Below are positions 44,022 through 55,003 of a DNA stretch of 64,000 nt, piece after piece (the stretch's first letter is position 1; each line of letters begins with the position of its first letter). Made by a program: the position numbers and the translations under genes. The notes below the pieces were generated by a model, which was given only the letters and a program-made list of their open reading frames with translations, had not been told where the DNA came from and did no database searches. Source of the DNA: Paraspadella gotoi (taxonomy: Eukaryota > Chaetognatha); assembly GCA_051294375.1 (NCBI GenBank), contig CM119265.1, forward strand, positions 10,309,042 through 10,373,041, written 5' to 3'.

Positions 44022-45473
44022 TTAGATGATAAATCACGATAATTCTTTCAATTTTTTATCTGAACTGATCATAACAGATCATACTCTACCAAACCAATGG
44101 CTGCTCCAATACATATAAATCGCTTGCAAGGGATTAAACTGAACTGTTACTATGGTACAAACAAACAAACAAAAAATTTGAATAGACAAAAAAATTTTAA
44201 TATTACTCTATAGTCTATACCCCATATATTAATTTTTTAATATTTATTTATAAATAGGAAAGGCTAAAATTTTTTTAAAGATTTTTTTATTTTTGAGATC
44301 ATAAGTGGGTGAAAAATAGAAAAAACTGTTAATAATCATCATCATATTTAAATAATTTTATTACTTTTTCTTAATTTTGACCAAAAAAACATGAGAATTT
44401 TTGAAAATTGTGGTTATATTTTTTATCTAACTTTTTATGCTCTAACAGAACCCATAAAAAAATTAAGACTGATTAAAAAAAATTTTAATCATTATATAGT
44501 AATATTGTAATTTTAATAGCAATAATAAAAGCATTAAAATCGAACTTTTTTAATAAGTTCTTTTTTACCTGAAAGTAGACTTCAAGACTAAAGCTTTGAA
44601 CCCCCACCCCTATTATTGCTATTGAATTTAAATTCATAGTAGATTTTTTTTTATGTTCAAGTTTAGATTTAGGATCCCTTGCTTGTTTTTTTCAACTATT
44701 TATTTAACAGAGAATAAATATTCTAACTCGACAATATCTTTAATTTTGTCTCGGTTAATAAATTTAAAAAATTAAAAGACTTATAAAAAAAAAAAGAAAA
44801 TCAACGGAGAAGCCGATGCATCGGTTGAAGCCAGGAGTCTGCAGAAAGTGCGCTTATTAAGTAAAGGGAGGAAAATTTTCATTATTTTCCTATGCGAGGA
44901 GGAAGAGTAAAGTAAAAGGAGACGCGAACACGGAAAGAGTGTGCTTTTACATACATGTTTCTATCAAAATTACGCAACATATAGACTACTCCATAGTATT
45001 TTCTTTGCTTTAATAGATGCTCAATACAATTTACAATCAATTGATACCAATAGTTGTCCTAGTTACAAACTATATGGTGGTCAATGCATTTTTTAAAAGA
45101 TTTTTTATTTTTCTCACGAAGCGAAATGAAAGAAAAAACATGCTAATTTATTTTTAACGCTTATAAAATGAAATTAAGAGGAGAAATTGATTTTAATATG
45201 TAATAAAATGTGAGAAAAATGATTCTCGTAAAGTAAACAAACTCTGGACCAAGAGGATGGCTTTAAAATTACATTTTTGTGACAATCAAAAAACACAAAT
45301 TGTTTTCAGAAAACGAAAATAGCAGAGGCGCTCTCGGTCAGGTTCGATCGCGCGATTCAAATAATCATAGCAATACGAAGGACGCATTAAAAGTTAAAAA
45401 AGTTATTAACCCTCTTTAACTGTCGGAGAGTACTAACAACAATAATTTTTTTTTAAAAAAAGAATACGAAACC

Positions 45474-48397
45474 ATGACCGTGGAAAGTACGACTGGTGAG
45501 TATTTTAAGCTAATTGCTCAATATATTTTTAATGCTGTGGTATACTAAAATTGTCAACATTTTAAGGTATTGTCAAAAAGCGCGGTCGTCCCAAGGGACC
45601 CGAGAAGCCGCCAAAGGAAAAGCGTCCGCGGGGTCGGCCTCCTGGGAGCGGGAGCGGAATCACAACACCAAAACCAAATCATGCACCCTTTGTCACGCTC
45701 GTCCAGTCCGCCGTCAAGGAACTCTACACCAAAAAAGGAGTCTCAAAAGTCGCCATTGTCAGACACATCATGGAGACGGAAGCGGTATGTTTAAATGCTT
45801 TTAAATACCACTGATCATTAGTAAAAATGAATACGAAATATGTGAATAAACTAGACATTAGATATTAAAATCTACCTCGTGGTATATTTATGATGATAAG
45901 CGCAGGGGTCCTGAAACCAGGTCGATCTGTGGACTGGGAGAAGTTTGGGTCTTTTCTCCGCCGAAGGCGAGTGGCCTTTTTGGGGGAGAGACCGGAGCTT
46001 CTCGATTCTGCTCATTCTGAATAACAACAACCACCGTTTTAACGATTCGAATTCTGTCGCCGGTTTTATTCGCTCAACTTATTTATTTTCTTTTCTTTCA
46101 GGAATGCACGGACAAAACTAAAGTTTCGAAGAGCGTTCGAACAGCGTTGAAGAGACTCGTGCAACAAAAGGTAAGAACTAGTAAGCGATTCCCGAAGACT
46201 TGACTTAAGTCTTGAGGGGGGAGTATAAGCTTTGTTTCCTTTACAGTTTACAAGTATGGTTTCTATGGTTTGGAGAGTGGTAAAGGGGAATTAAATTTAG
46301 GCGGTTACTAGACACATTTAAATCCGATTCTTTTTAAGATAGAAATCTCAGGAAAACGGCATTCTTTTCCTTTTTTTCCATTCTATCTGAATATATGACT
46401 TTTGTTTGACTTTTTAAAATTCTTGGCCCTTCCCAGGAGCGCCAAAGTGCCACGAGCATCAAAATTCACATATATTCGTAGATTTCTTGAACAAGTTCTA
46501 TTTAAATTTAATTTTCTAATATAATTAGTTCATTCCTGACTAGAATATTGCATTGCAAGTTAGTTAATATATTAAAAAATAGTTTTAGGTGCTTATTATG
46601 TTGAAAAACTTTTTACAAACTGGAAGTTATCAAAAACAGCAAAAAATTAGTTCTAAAGCTACGAACTACTTTTATAAATTCATTAGATATGTTACATGTT
46701 CTTTTTTATTATTTATTTCAAAAGTTTAATTTAAATATTCTATTTAGTTATTAGATATTGTTTAATTATGCAGACGTGCAAGCTTTTTTACCTTAACTTT
46801 GATGTTTAAAATGGCTGATGAACTTTCATTGTATTTTATGTCAGATACCCAAATCAATAATACCAATATATATTGTTATAATAGAGAAATATAATGTAAA
46901 GACATTACAAAAAAAAATTAAATGTAATTGTTGTTGTAAAAGACTTCATCTTTATTTCAAACTCAATTTAAAAACCACAAAAAAAAAAATATGCAAAGAC
47001 AAACAACGAAAAAAAAGAGTGAATAAACAAAAAGTCAATCTCTTGAACCTTTTACAACAACAATTACATTTAATTTTTTTTTGTAATCTTCACATTATAT
47101 TTCTCTATTATAACAATATATATTGGTATTATTGATTTGGGTATCTGACATAAAATACAATGAAAGTTCATCAGCTATTTTAAACATCAAAGTTAAGGTA
47201 AAAAGGCTTGTGCGTCTGCATAATTAAACAATATCTAATAATTAAATAAAATATTTAAATCATACTTTTAAAATAAATAATAAAAAAGAACATATAACAT
47301 ATCTAGCAAATTTATAAAATTAGTTTGTATCTTTAGAACTAATTTTTTGCTGTTTTTGGTAACTTCCGGTTTGTAAAAATAGTTTTCAAACATAATAAGC
47401 ACCTAAAACTATTTTTTTAATATATTAACTAACTTGCAATGCAATATTCTAGTCAGGAATGAACTAATTATATTAAAAAATTAAATTTAAATAGAACTTG
47501 TTCAAAAAATCTACGAATATTTGTGAATTTTGACGCTCGTGGCACTTTGGCGCTCCTGGGAAGGGCCAAGAATTTTAAAAAGTCATATATTTAGATAGAA
47601 CGGAAAAAAAGGAAAAGAATGCCGTTTTCCTGAGATTTCTATCTTAAAAAGAATCGGATTTAAATGTGTCTAGCGGTTACTTTTGTTTGTTTTTTTCTGT
47701 GATCTGTGGGTTAAGATGGGGAACGCCTTTTTTGAGCTTTTATAAGCAACCTAAAATCCTCAAATATGTACTTATTTCAAAATGGCTATAAAGTTTTTTT
47801 TTTAGATTTTTATCTTTGTACTTATCCATTAACTATTCATATCGATTTTATTTTTAGCACACTTAGTTACTTCTTTTTCTAGGTCCTCGCGGCTCCCAAA
47901 GGAACTATCGGCAAGTTTCGTCTCACGGACGATAAGGGAACTAAATCGGAAGAGGGCGTCAAAAAACGAGGGCGACCTGCGGGTACCGTCTCGAAGAAGG
48001 TGACGGAGAAATTGCAGGGCGAAAGGAGGAAGAAATCTCCCATTAAGAAGGTCAAGTTATCGTCGCCGAAAAAGGAGGCGTCGTCGCCAAAGAAGACGGC
48101 AGAGGCCAAGAAAGGAACCGGAAAGAGGGGAAGGCCCAAGAAAGGTACATTTTGTTGTTGGAAGAACGGAACGGGTAAGGGATCATTCTTTTTGTCATAG
48201 GGGGAGTTTAACAATGGGGAGTGCGCAAGGATTTCAATGTAACAAAGTAGATTGTTTTAATGAGATCGCAATTCTGCTACTCCTCAGATGAGAATGCGAA
48301 ATCAGCGGCAAAAAGGCCGCCAATGAAGACAACGCCACCGAAGACAACAGGAAAAGGGCGGGGAAGGCCAAAAGGAAGCACGAAACAAAAAAAATAA
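45474..48397 (+). CDS. Linker histone (H1-type winged helix) flanked by AT-hooks
   Basis: Linker histones bind nucleosome dyads and compact chromatin. Five exons join in phase to 226 aa: 45474-45495, 45567-45784, 46102-46170, 47883-48144, 48288-48397. The H15 domain spans exons 2-4 (Phe-Val-Thr-Leu-Val-Gln-Ser-Ala-Val-Lys-Glu-Leu...Lys-Gly-Val-Ser...Val-Arg-Thr-Ala-Leu-Lys-Arg-Leu-Val...Gly-Lys-Phe-Arg-Leu). Arg-Gly-Arg-Pro/Gly-Arg-Pro AT-hook cores occur at least five times, two before the domain and three after. Replication-dependent histone genes are intronless, so this is a polyadenylated variant or orphan H1. AATAAA (48393-48398) overlaps the stop codon. Intron 3 contains the hairpin element. 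Confidence 0.87.
46308..47673. mobile_element. 1.37-kb near-complete palindrome with 6-bp target duplication in the histone intron
   Basis: Arms of about 640 bases (46308-46946 and 47048-47673) are near-perfect reverse complements around a ~100-base loop. Ends are CTAGACACATTTAAATCCG and its mirror CGGATTTAAATGTGTCTAG. The six bases CGGTTA stand immediately outside both ends (46302-46307, 47674-47679), as expected for a target duplication. No transposase. If transcribed as intron RNA it would fold into a very long hairpin. Superfamily unknown. Confidence 0.85.
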
Positions 48398-49368
48398 AGC
48401 CTTTTCAGTGGCAATTTTTTTTAGCGTTTACTTTTCCTTTTTTAGAAATTCATCGATATTTATATATCAATTATATAGCGTTTTACACAATGTTTCTATT
48501 ATTCTTATTGAAATGTATTTTTCTTCAATTCATTGTTCTAAGTTTCATGTAGTTTTATTTTTCATTAGTATGTTCAATTTGTTCATTACGCATGATGAAA
48601 TAAATTATTAAAGTCATTACGAGTAATTACGTACATTACACAAGCCGACCTGTGCTAGCTAGCTTCCTAATATAGAAATTAACACGATCACAAGTTCGCA
48701 AGAAGAAATATCGTTCATTGAATGAGTTTTTAATTTAACGTCTGAATCACAGCTGAAACTAATAGGCTATGGAGAAAACGAATGTTTAGAACAACACAAA
48801 AAATAGAACAAAAAATTTGGTACTTCCACACAATTTTTTTCAGGCTGCAAAGAAATGAAAATATCACAAAAATTAAAGCAAAAGACTTTTGACTCTGAAT
48901 TGCGATGAAGGTAAAAACAAGATTAAAATTAGCTCCGAAATGCCGTTTACTATAAACTATAGAAGGCTTCGTATTATAAAATGAGGTACCGCTTTTTTGT
49001 GACCAGAATCTGTCCCACCAAACTACCCGATCGAATTTTATGAAATTTTACACAGACAGTCCTAATGACCATATAAATGCAACTATCGAGGCAAATTTTG
49101 ATATTGAACACATGACAAGAGATACCGGGTCCTGGTGTTGGACATAAACTTTTACCAAACGTCCGTGTATAATCATTATCATTAATCATCATTTGTTATT
49201 TTGTAATTAACCTTTTTTCTTATACAGATCACGTAATATAATTATTGATCAGCCAGTGTCGGTGTTTATTATGATCTATTTTCTCAGTTCCTTACTCTAA
49301 GTATTTCAAATGATTAATTCATTTGGCCATCTCTCCCTTTTGCTGCAGATTGAGCATGATTTCATAAG

Positions 49369-49609
49369 AACTTTATTTGATCTCCAGTATCTACCAAACT
49401 TACCTAAACCGTATCAAGCTGAAACGAGGTGAGCTCTACAATAAATTCCGCTCATCAGTAATAGAATGCTCACCTGCCACGCGGGCGGCCCGGGTTCGTT
49501 TCCCGGCCGATGCACTAGTGATAAGCAGAATTTATTGTAGAGAGCTCACCTCATTTCAGCTTAATACAGTTTGAGTAAGTTTGGTGGATACTGGAGATCA
49601 AATAAAGTT
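49369..49609. repeat. 241-bp palindrome enclosing a tRNA-derived core
   Basis: Arms AACTTTATTTGATCTCCAGTA... and ...TACTGGAGATCAAATAAAGTT are reverse complements over about 90 bases, interrupted by a few mismatches. ACAATAAATT on the left pairs with AATTTATTGT on the right just outside the core. Confidence 0.8.
49444..49514 (+). pseudogene. tRNA-Gly(GCC)-derived sequence, degenerate
   Basis: The anticodon arm CACCTGCCACGCGGGC (anticodon GCC at 49476-49478) and the T arm GGCCCGGGTTCGTTTCCCGG followed by CCGATGCA match eukaryotic tRNA-Gly(GCC). The T loop has T for the conserved A58. The D arm is degraded (CATCAGTAATAG) and the 5' acceptor strand is replaced by AAATTCC, which cannot pair with the 3' GGCCGATGC strand. 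Probably not a functional tRNA. It sits exactly at the centre of the palindrome. Confidence 0.7.
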
Positions 49610-50023
49610 ATTTTAAATTGAGTTAGTTATTTTTTTTTTAAATTTGGCAATGCTAAAGGCCTTGCACCTCTTTCTGGTTCAAAAAAGTGTTATTATAGCT
49701 CTCAGAAAAAAAGGAAAGATGCGTAACATTAACATCGGGGCTGAAAAGAATTGCGTTAAAGATGTCGAAAAACATGTCACTGTCATACCTTAATTTGCTG
49801 TATAAGAGCATACCCAAACGAATGCAGGCAGTAGTCTATGCCAAAAAAGGATATACCAAATATTAAAAATATTTTACCAATGCTTTGCATACTTTTTATT
49901 GAATAAATGAATTATGTTATATACTTTTTTCCTAGATAGTACACAGACGAAATAAGTTTATTTCCATTCCACGTTTGGCAAAAGTTTATGTCCAACACTG
50001 GGGGGGCAAAAAAGGCTAAAAAT

Positions 50024-50293
50024 ATTTTTTTCATATTTTAATATTTTTTAGTAGCATCAGGTGCATTGACGTCTTAAACATGTAAAAAAACATTTTAGAA
50101 CTAAAATTGAAAAATTTTTAATAATTAAGCATTGTTTGAATATGCATGGTTCATAGTTTTACTTCTAATTTTCCCAAATTATTCCAAATTTGACTTGAAC
50201 AGCTGATGTTTATGAAGATGTTAATTAAGGTAAAATAACATTTTTGAGGTAATAAATACGTTTTGTGAAAGAGTAAACGTCTGTGTAACTGTT
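50024..50293. repeat. Dispersed ~270-bp repeat, copy 2
   Basis: Same orientation as 11648-11925, with shared TAGTAGCATCAGGTGCATTG, AAGCATTGTTTGAA and AATAAACGTCTGTGTAACTG-type segments. Non-coding. Confidence 0.7.
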
Positions 50294-50585
50294 CAAAATA
50301 AAAATAATTGAAAAATTTGAAAAAAAATTCAACCATTTTTGGCCCCAATGGGTGACCCTCCCAGGAGGCCCATATCTCGGCTCAGGGGTCAAATATTGAA
50401 ATTCGCCTCGACAGTTCTATTTGTATTCACATAGGGATCGTTCATTCCAAATTTCAATAAATTTGATTCAGTAGTTTTCTCGGAATGTGTTCGGGTCACA
50501 AAAAAGGGGTATCTCATTTTATATAGGTCCATTCCGTTGATGATATGAAGCCTTCTGTAATAAAACAAGTCCAACAATGCTCTCT

Positions 50586-52326
50586 TCAAAGTTTCGAATC
50601 GTTGCATAGTGTTTCAGACGCCCCAAGCTTAACGTCACCAAACACGCGACTGAAGACGTCGAAACGGTCGGCGACTACGAGCGAGGGAATCGGAGAGGCG
50701 TCGTCGGCGCCGCCGGGTTTGAGAACACCGGAGCCGAGGAGACCAACGAGTGCGAGACTCAAAGGTTTTGGGGCTTTCACGCGGGAATCTTCGTCCGTGA
50801 TCACGCGGTCAACCTAGGGTCATGAATTACTATTAATTCACGGGGCAAATAACCGACCGCAAAATCCCGATCGGCGAATGTAAAAATAAGACAATTCACG
50901 TACCAAAAACTAAAAGCCTTCGAATATTTTCCTTCACGCCCATACCTCTACTCTCCCAATCTTTCCGCTCTTGTTGACGTAAAAGGCGGCGACTCCTTCG
51001 AATCGCTTGGAGGTGGCGGCGGTGGACTTCCCTCGCCCCGACGGATTCCACTTTCCGAGATTGCCGAGATAACCGATGCCTTCGATCCGCCATCGCGCGC
51101 GGACAATGTTGTCCCCTTCGAAGCAGACGAGTTGGAGTAGCTGGTGGACGGCGAAAAAAGGGGATCAAAGCAAAGGCCGAACCGGAAACCACGCCCCTTC
51201 CCTTTCTTCCTCTCTCTGACCTGCATCTCCGTCCTGACGAAGCAGAAGCCCGAAATCTTCCGCAAAACCACGATCCTTAGTTCGAGGTTCTTGAGACCCA
51301 CAGAGATGGTCTCGCCGCCGTGCCATCGATTCACGTAGACGACGTTTTCGGCGAAGAGGGAGAAGTCGAGGTTGCGGTCGAAGATCTGCGGGAGTCCCTC
51401 GCGCAGACCGTGGTAAACCTCCAGTAGCTGATCCTTGCTGAATTTAAGGAAAGAAAATCAATGATCATTCGGTGAGAAAAAGCGTCCACAATATTAATAA
51501 AACGAAAGGTTAGCAACAAAACAATATCAGCAAAGAAATTAAATTGAAAAAAAAAAATTAGGGCAAAAAAACTCACGAAGGTCCTTCCGACTGATTTCTC
51601 ATCGGTTGAGAGTTGGACGAGGAACGAAAAACGTCGTCACCTTCCATTTCCGATAAATAGTAGGGGCATCTCGAGTGGCACCAATGGTCGCCCGTCGACG
51701 GCGAAGGCGACGCCGCTGACGTCAAAAAAGCAATCAACTCGCGATCGTCGGGCGAATTCACGGCGAAGTATTGGTCCAATAGTCGGTAGTAGTCGACACT
51801 GTCGCCCTCGATGATACTAGAGATGCAATGGACGTTATTTTCCGGATCGAGACGTTCGTGGTGTCGTCGATGCGGAAGGAGGTCGTCGGAAGACCAGGCT
51901 TTGGCCTTGACAGCAGAAAACACGGATTGGGGCACGGGGTCGCATAGCACGTAACGAAACGCGTCCTGTAAACGGCAGAAAATCAGGAGGGCGATTCTTG
52001 AAATGACGATATCCTTGGAGACGAACCTCGATGAGAGCGGCGAAATCGGCCACGTCCCTTTTAAATTGTCCCTCGTCGCGTCGCTTCCTGCCGTCGACGC
52101 CGCCGCGGTCGCGCTGGATTCGCACTAACTTGGAAGCGAGGAGAAAAGACGCCGCCTTTCGACGGTCGTCGGAGTCTGAAAAGGGAGGCGTTGGGAAGCG
52201 CGGAGAGCGATCGTCCATGGAGTCGGTCGTCCAGGATGAAAGAGGCGCCGACGACGAGAAGGTCGACGCCGGCGATCGGCGTCGAAGTCGGACGAAGACT
52301 CTGTTGAGACGCCGAACCGACGCCAT
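50586..52326 (-). CDS. C6orf136: C6orf136-like protein (DUF2358 domain)
   Basis: Five exons join in phase to 442 aa: 52326-52027, 51965-51577, 51437-51221, 51140-50946, 50813-50586. Exon 3 has Leu-Leu-Glu-Val-Tyr-His-Gly-Leu-Arg-Glu-Gly-Leu-Pro-x-Ile-Phe...Asp-Phe-Ser-Leu-Phe, exon 4 Val-Arg-Ala-Arg-Trp-Arg-Ile-Glu-Gly and Phe-Tyr-Val-Asn-x-Ser-Gly-Lys-Ile, exon 5 Ala-Leu-Val-Gly-Leu-Leu-Gly-Ser-Gly. All align with the DUF2358 region of vertebrate C6orf136, whose role is unclear. The basic N-terminus (Met-Ala-Ser-Val-Arg-Arg-Leu-Asn-Arg-Val) could be a mitochondrial presequence. In-frame upstream ATGs exist; 52326 was chosen for its GCC-ATGG context. Exon 2 is poorly conserved. Confidence 0.8.
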
Positions 52327-52594
52327 GGTGAGGTAAGGAAGAGGAGCGACGAAAGTCATTGATTCATTTGGCCGAGTCGAATACTTAACCCGAATTTCAG
52401 CTACAAAAATAAACAAGGTGATGGTAAATGTATTCTCGAAAATTAGAAATTTTTAAGCATTGCCACAGGCAAAATTATATTATCACAGGAACGTTGCGAA
52501 AAAAAAAACATTCGCATTACGGAGTCGAGCAAAAAAAAAAAACGCTGTTCATTTGTCCATCTTACGTCATAGCACTAACATATTTAACACGAAT

Positions 52595-52848
52595 TTATCT
52601 TCGACACCTCGCCGCAGCGTAAGGAACGAGAGCCAGCGCCCCCAACGCTAAAGCCACCATCGGTCGAAACGCGATCCACCCGACGGCGATGACCAACAAA
52701 GACACGGAACCGGAAAAAACCAGCGCCAGAGAGACCGTCGTCATAGCAACGACGTCACGGAGTAGCGGAATCCCGGAAAAGAGGCGAATAACGAGATCTG
52801 ATATTGCCATCACGCCTGAGGGACAAAAACAGCTAACAGTCGAATATA

Positions 52849-52919
<71 letters not shown>

Positions 52920-54860
52920 TTGATCATATATGTTGTTTGTTCCAACGACTTACCCAAAAAAATTAAAAACCAGCCGCCGACTCTGAGCGCCCATTGCATT
53001 ACGAGGTTATCCTTTCGCTCGGCGGCGAAAATGTCTTGGGGCGATCGATCCCCGCGATAAATGAGGCCGATGGAATCTCCGTTGGAAGAAATGAATTCGG
53101 TGAGAGAAGAGGAGTCTTGCTTGGCTGTTTAGAGAAAATGGGAGGAGCGAGATTAAGAACTAACTGTAACTAAATCTCGATTACCTTTCGATTACCTTCT
53201 GATTCCCGTGTTCCCGGTATTTTGTTATCCACAATCAACATTTGTAGCAAAAATACTTGTGGTTCAATTCGAAAGAGTTCTACAATCTCATTTACATATT
53301 GTAGCAGTTTAGATTACTTCTCATACCTTTTGATTCGAATCTCTCGACGGTTTTATTTTACTATACATTATATACATCGACACTTTTTATAGTCTACATT
53401 TTTTTTCATTAATTCGGTTGGCTTTACTTTTTCCCATGATTTCATCTCCCCGCCACTAACTAACCCTTAAGTCTCACCATCCATAACTTACCCACGGCGC
53501 TGAGAAGCTCAGCATTAACGGGATCTCCGTCCCCGGCGACAGCGAAAGAGACGCGAAAATCTCCGACGGCGGGTCGAGCGTGGTCGCCGAAGTAGACGAA
53601 GTCCTTTAATTTGCTGGCGCCGATGGGGAAGAGGTGGGCGTGGAGTCGGGACAAGTCTAAAGGAGCGAACCAGTCCATTTTCGATCTCATCGACGGGGAA
53701 AGGAGGAAAGGACCGAGAAAAGCCTGGAGAGAGAAAATCGTGATAGAGATATTTAAAAAGAGAAATTTGAAAACGATAAAAATTCCAAGAAAATACAGAA
53801 ATATAGAAGAAGGAAAAAAAAAGCGATGAGCATTAGGATGGCCTCAACTCACACGATCAGCCTCGAACACAACGTTCTCAAGGGGAAAACGATCAGGATT
53901 ATTGTGCCCTGGCGTGGCGAAGCCGAGACTGTGCACCAGGTCAGTCCTCCACTCTTGGATGTAGTCGTACGATCGCTCGATCCTCGTCTCCCCATTCTCG
54001 TCCTGAAATTCCGTTCGTCGCTCGTGCTCGACCCATTGCAGCATCTCGACGACGCGCTTCAACTTTGCCGCATGGATCTCAACGCTAAAGTGGGGATCGC
54101 GGACCGGGACGGGCACGCTCAAACGCGCAGTCAAATGGACAAGGGATCCGTCGAGCGTAGAGGAAACTACGTTAGAAGAGACAGAAAATGACAAAGAATA
54201 TATTTCTGCGGGCACTGGGCAGGGCAAGGCTTTTATCTCAATATGAGTTGTTTACTAGGTCTTTCTTGCCAAAAATAAATAAAAATTAATAATTTTTTTT
54301 GGAGCACAATGATGAAGTTCAAATAAAATTAAGTCATCTCAATTAACAAGTTTGTTTCATCATTTAACTAGTAGTCAATACCAATGGCAAAAAAAAAGCT
54401 AAAAAGGCTAAAAAAGCATTGAGAAAAAAACCAAACTGACCCGAGATCCTTCCGTCGCGAGGTGAGGCTTTCAACGAGGTCACAGAATCCAGACCTTCCT
54501 TCAACGATTGAGCTCTCTTTACGCTTCGGCCTGTGATCGAATTAATATTATCTCGAGTTTAAACTTAAAAAAACTAACGTCATTGACTTTACCTTCGTTC
54601 CAGAAAGTTACCCCGACCCCGACGGAAAAGAGGAGAACGCCGACGATGACGAAGACCAGTTGACGACGAATGACGTCGCATATCGAAGGTTCTTGCCGAT
54701 ATCGATATTGCTGCTGCTGTTGAAACTGAGGGCGAAATCCCGGAGGAGGTGGAGCGTCGTCGGTTCGAGGATAGAAGTCATTTAAATCTGGATAAACTCG
54801 ATTGGAACCGGAAGGCGGAGGGGAGTTGGGGTAGCGATGACGAAAACCCGGTTCCTCCAT
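52595..54860 (-). CDS. TMEM43: TMEM43 (LUMA) membrane protein
   Basis: TMEM43 is a multi-pass protein of the inner nuclear membrane and ER. Six exons join in phase to 431 aa: 54860-54593, 54530-54441, 54166-53853, 53723-53492, 53124-52954, 52815-52595. The N-terminal cytosolic Pro/Gln-rich segment is followed by a membrane helix and Phe-Trp-Asn-Glu-Gly (family Phe-x-Asn-Glu-Gly-Arg). The lumenal domain has Ala-Lys-Leu-Lys-Arg-Val-Val-Glu-Met-Leu-Gln-Trp-Val-Glu, Tyr-Asp-Tyr-Ile-Gln-Glu-Trp-Arg and Pro-Ala-Val-Gly-Asp-Phe-Arg-Val-Ser-Phe. Three C-terminal helices end with Ala-Leu-Ala-Leu-Val-Pro. The exon-3 start could lie one acceptor upstream (about 54200), which is also in frame. The stop lies 268 bases upstream of the C6orf136 start. 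An (AAT)n tract at 52849-52915 lies in intron 5. Confidence 0.92.
52849..52915. repeat. (AAT)n microsatellite
   Basis: About 22 uninterrupted AAT units in the last intron of TMEM43. Expected to be length-variable. Confidence 0.95.
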
Positions 54861-55003
54861 TTCGAAATAGTTTTTTAGGCCCTCTTAAGCATAAATTGAA
54901 TTCTTAACGACTCATCTGAAAATTAAAAACAGAACGACTAACTCGTAATAGCTAGTAACAACATCCTCGTAATCGCCGAAAGAAGAGTATAGAAATCTTT
55001 CAA

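Larger units (their letters stand above)
42016..45473. other. Spacer between divergently oriented SLC25A44 and the linker histone
   Basis: SLC25A44 (-) and the histone (+) start at opposite ends, so both promoters should lie here. No supported gene. It holds the two repeats listed separately (43023-43270, 43963-44021) and AT-rich sequence. Confidence 0.5.
48398..50585. other. Spacer with nested inverted repeats; no gene
   Basis: Between the histone and the C6orf136 gene, which converge here. Contains a diverged inverted pair (about 48978-49110 and 50400-50525, sharing ATAAAATGAGGTACC and TTTTTTGTGACC), a second inverted pair (GTGTTGGACATAAACTTTT at about 49134 and AAAAGTTTATGTCCAACACTG at about 49980), and the palindrome and dispersed repeat listed separately. 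Confidence 0.55.

Noticed and set aside
46818-47135. 105-codon Lys-rich + strand ORF in the histone intron
   Set aside because: It spans the hairpin element's arm and loop; AT-rich composition with mirrored ends, not a gene.
53826-54191. 121-codon + strand ORF opposite TMEM43
   Set aside because: Antisense of exon 3, whose - strand translation matches TMEM43 motifs.
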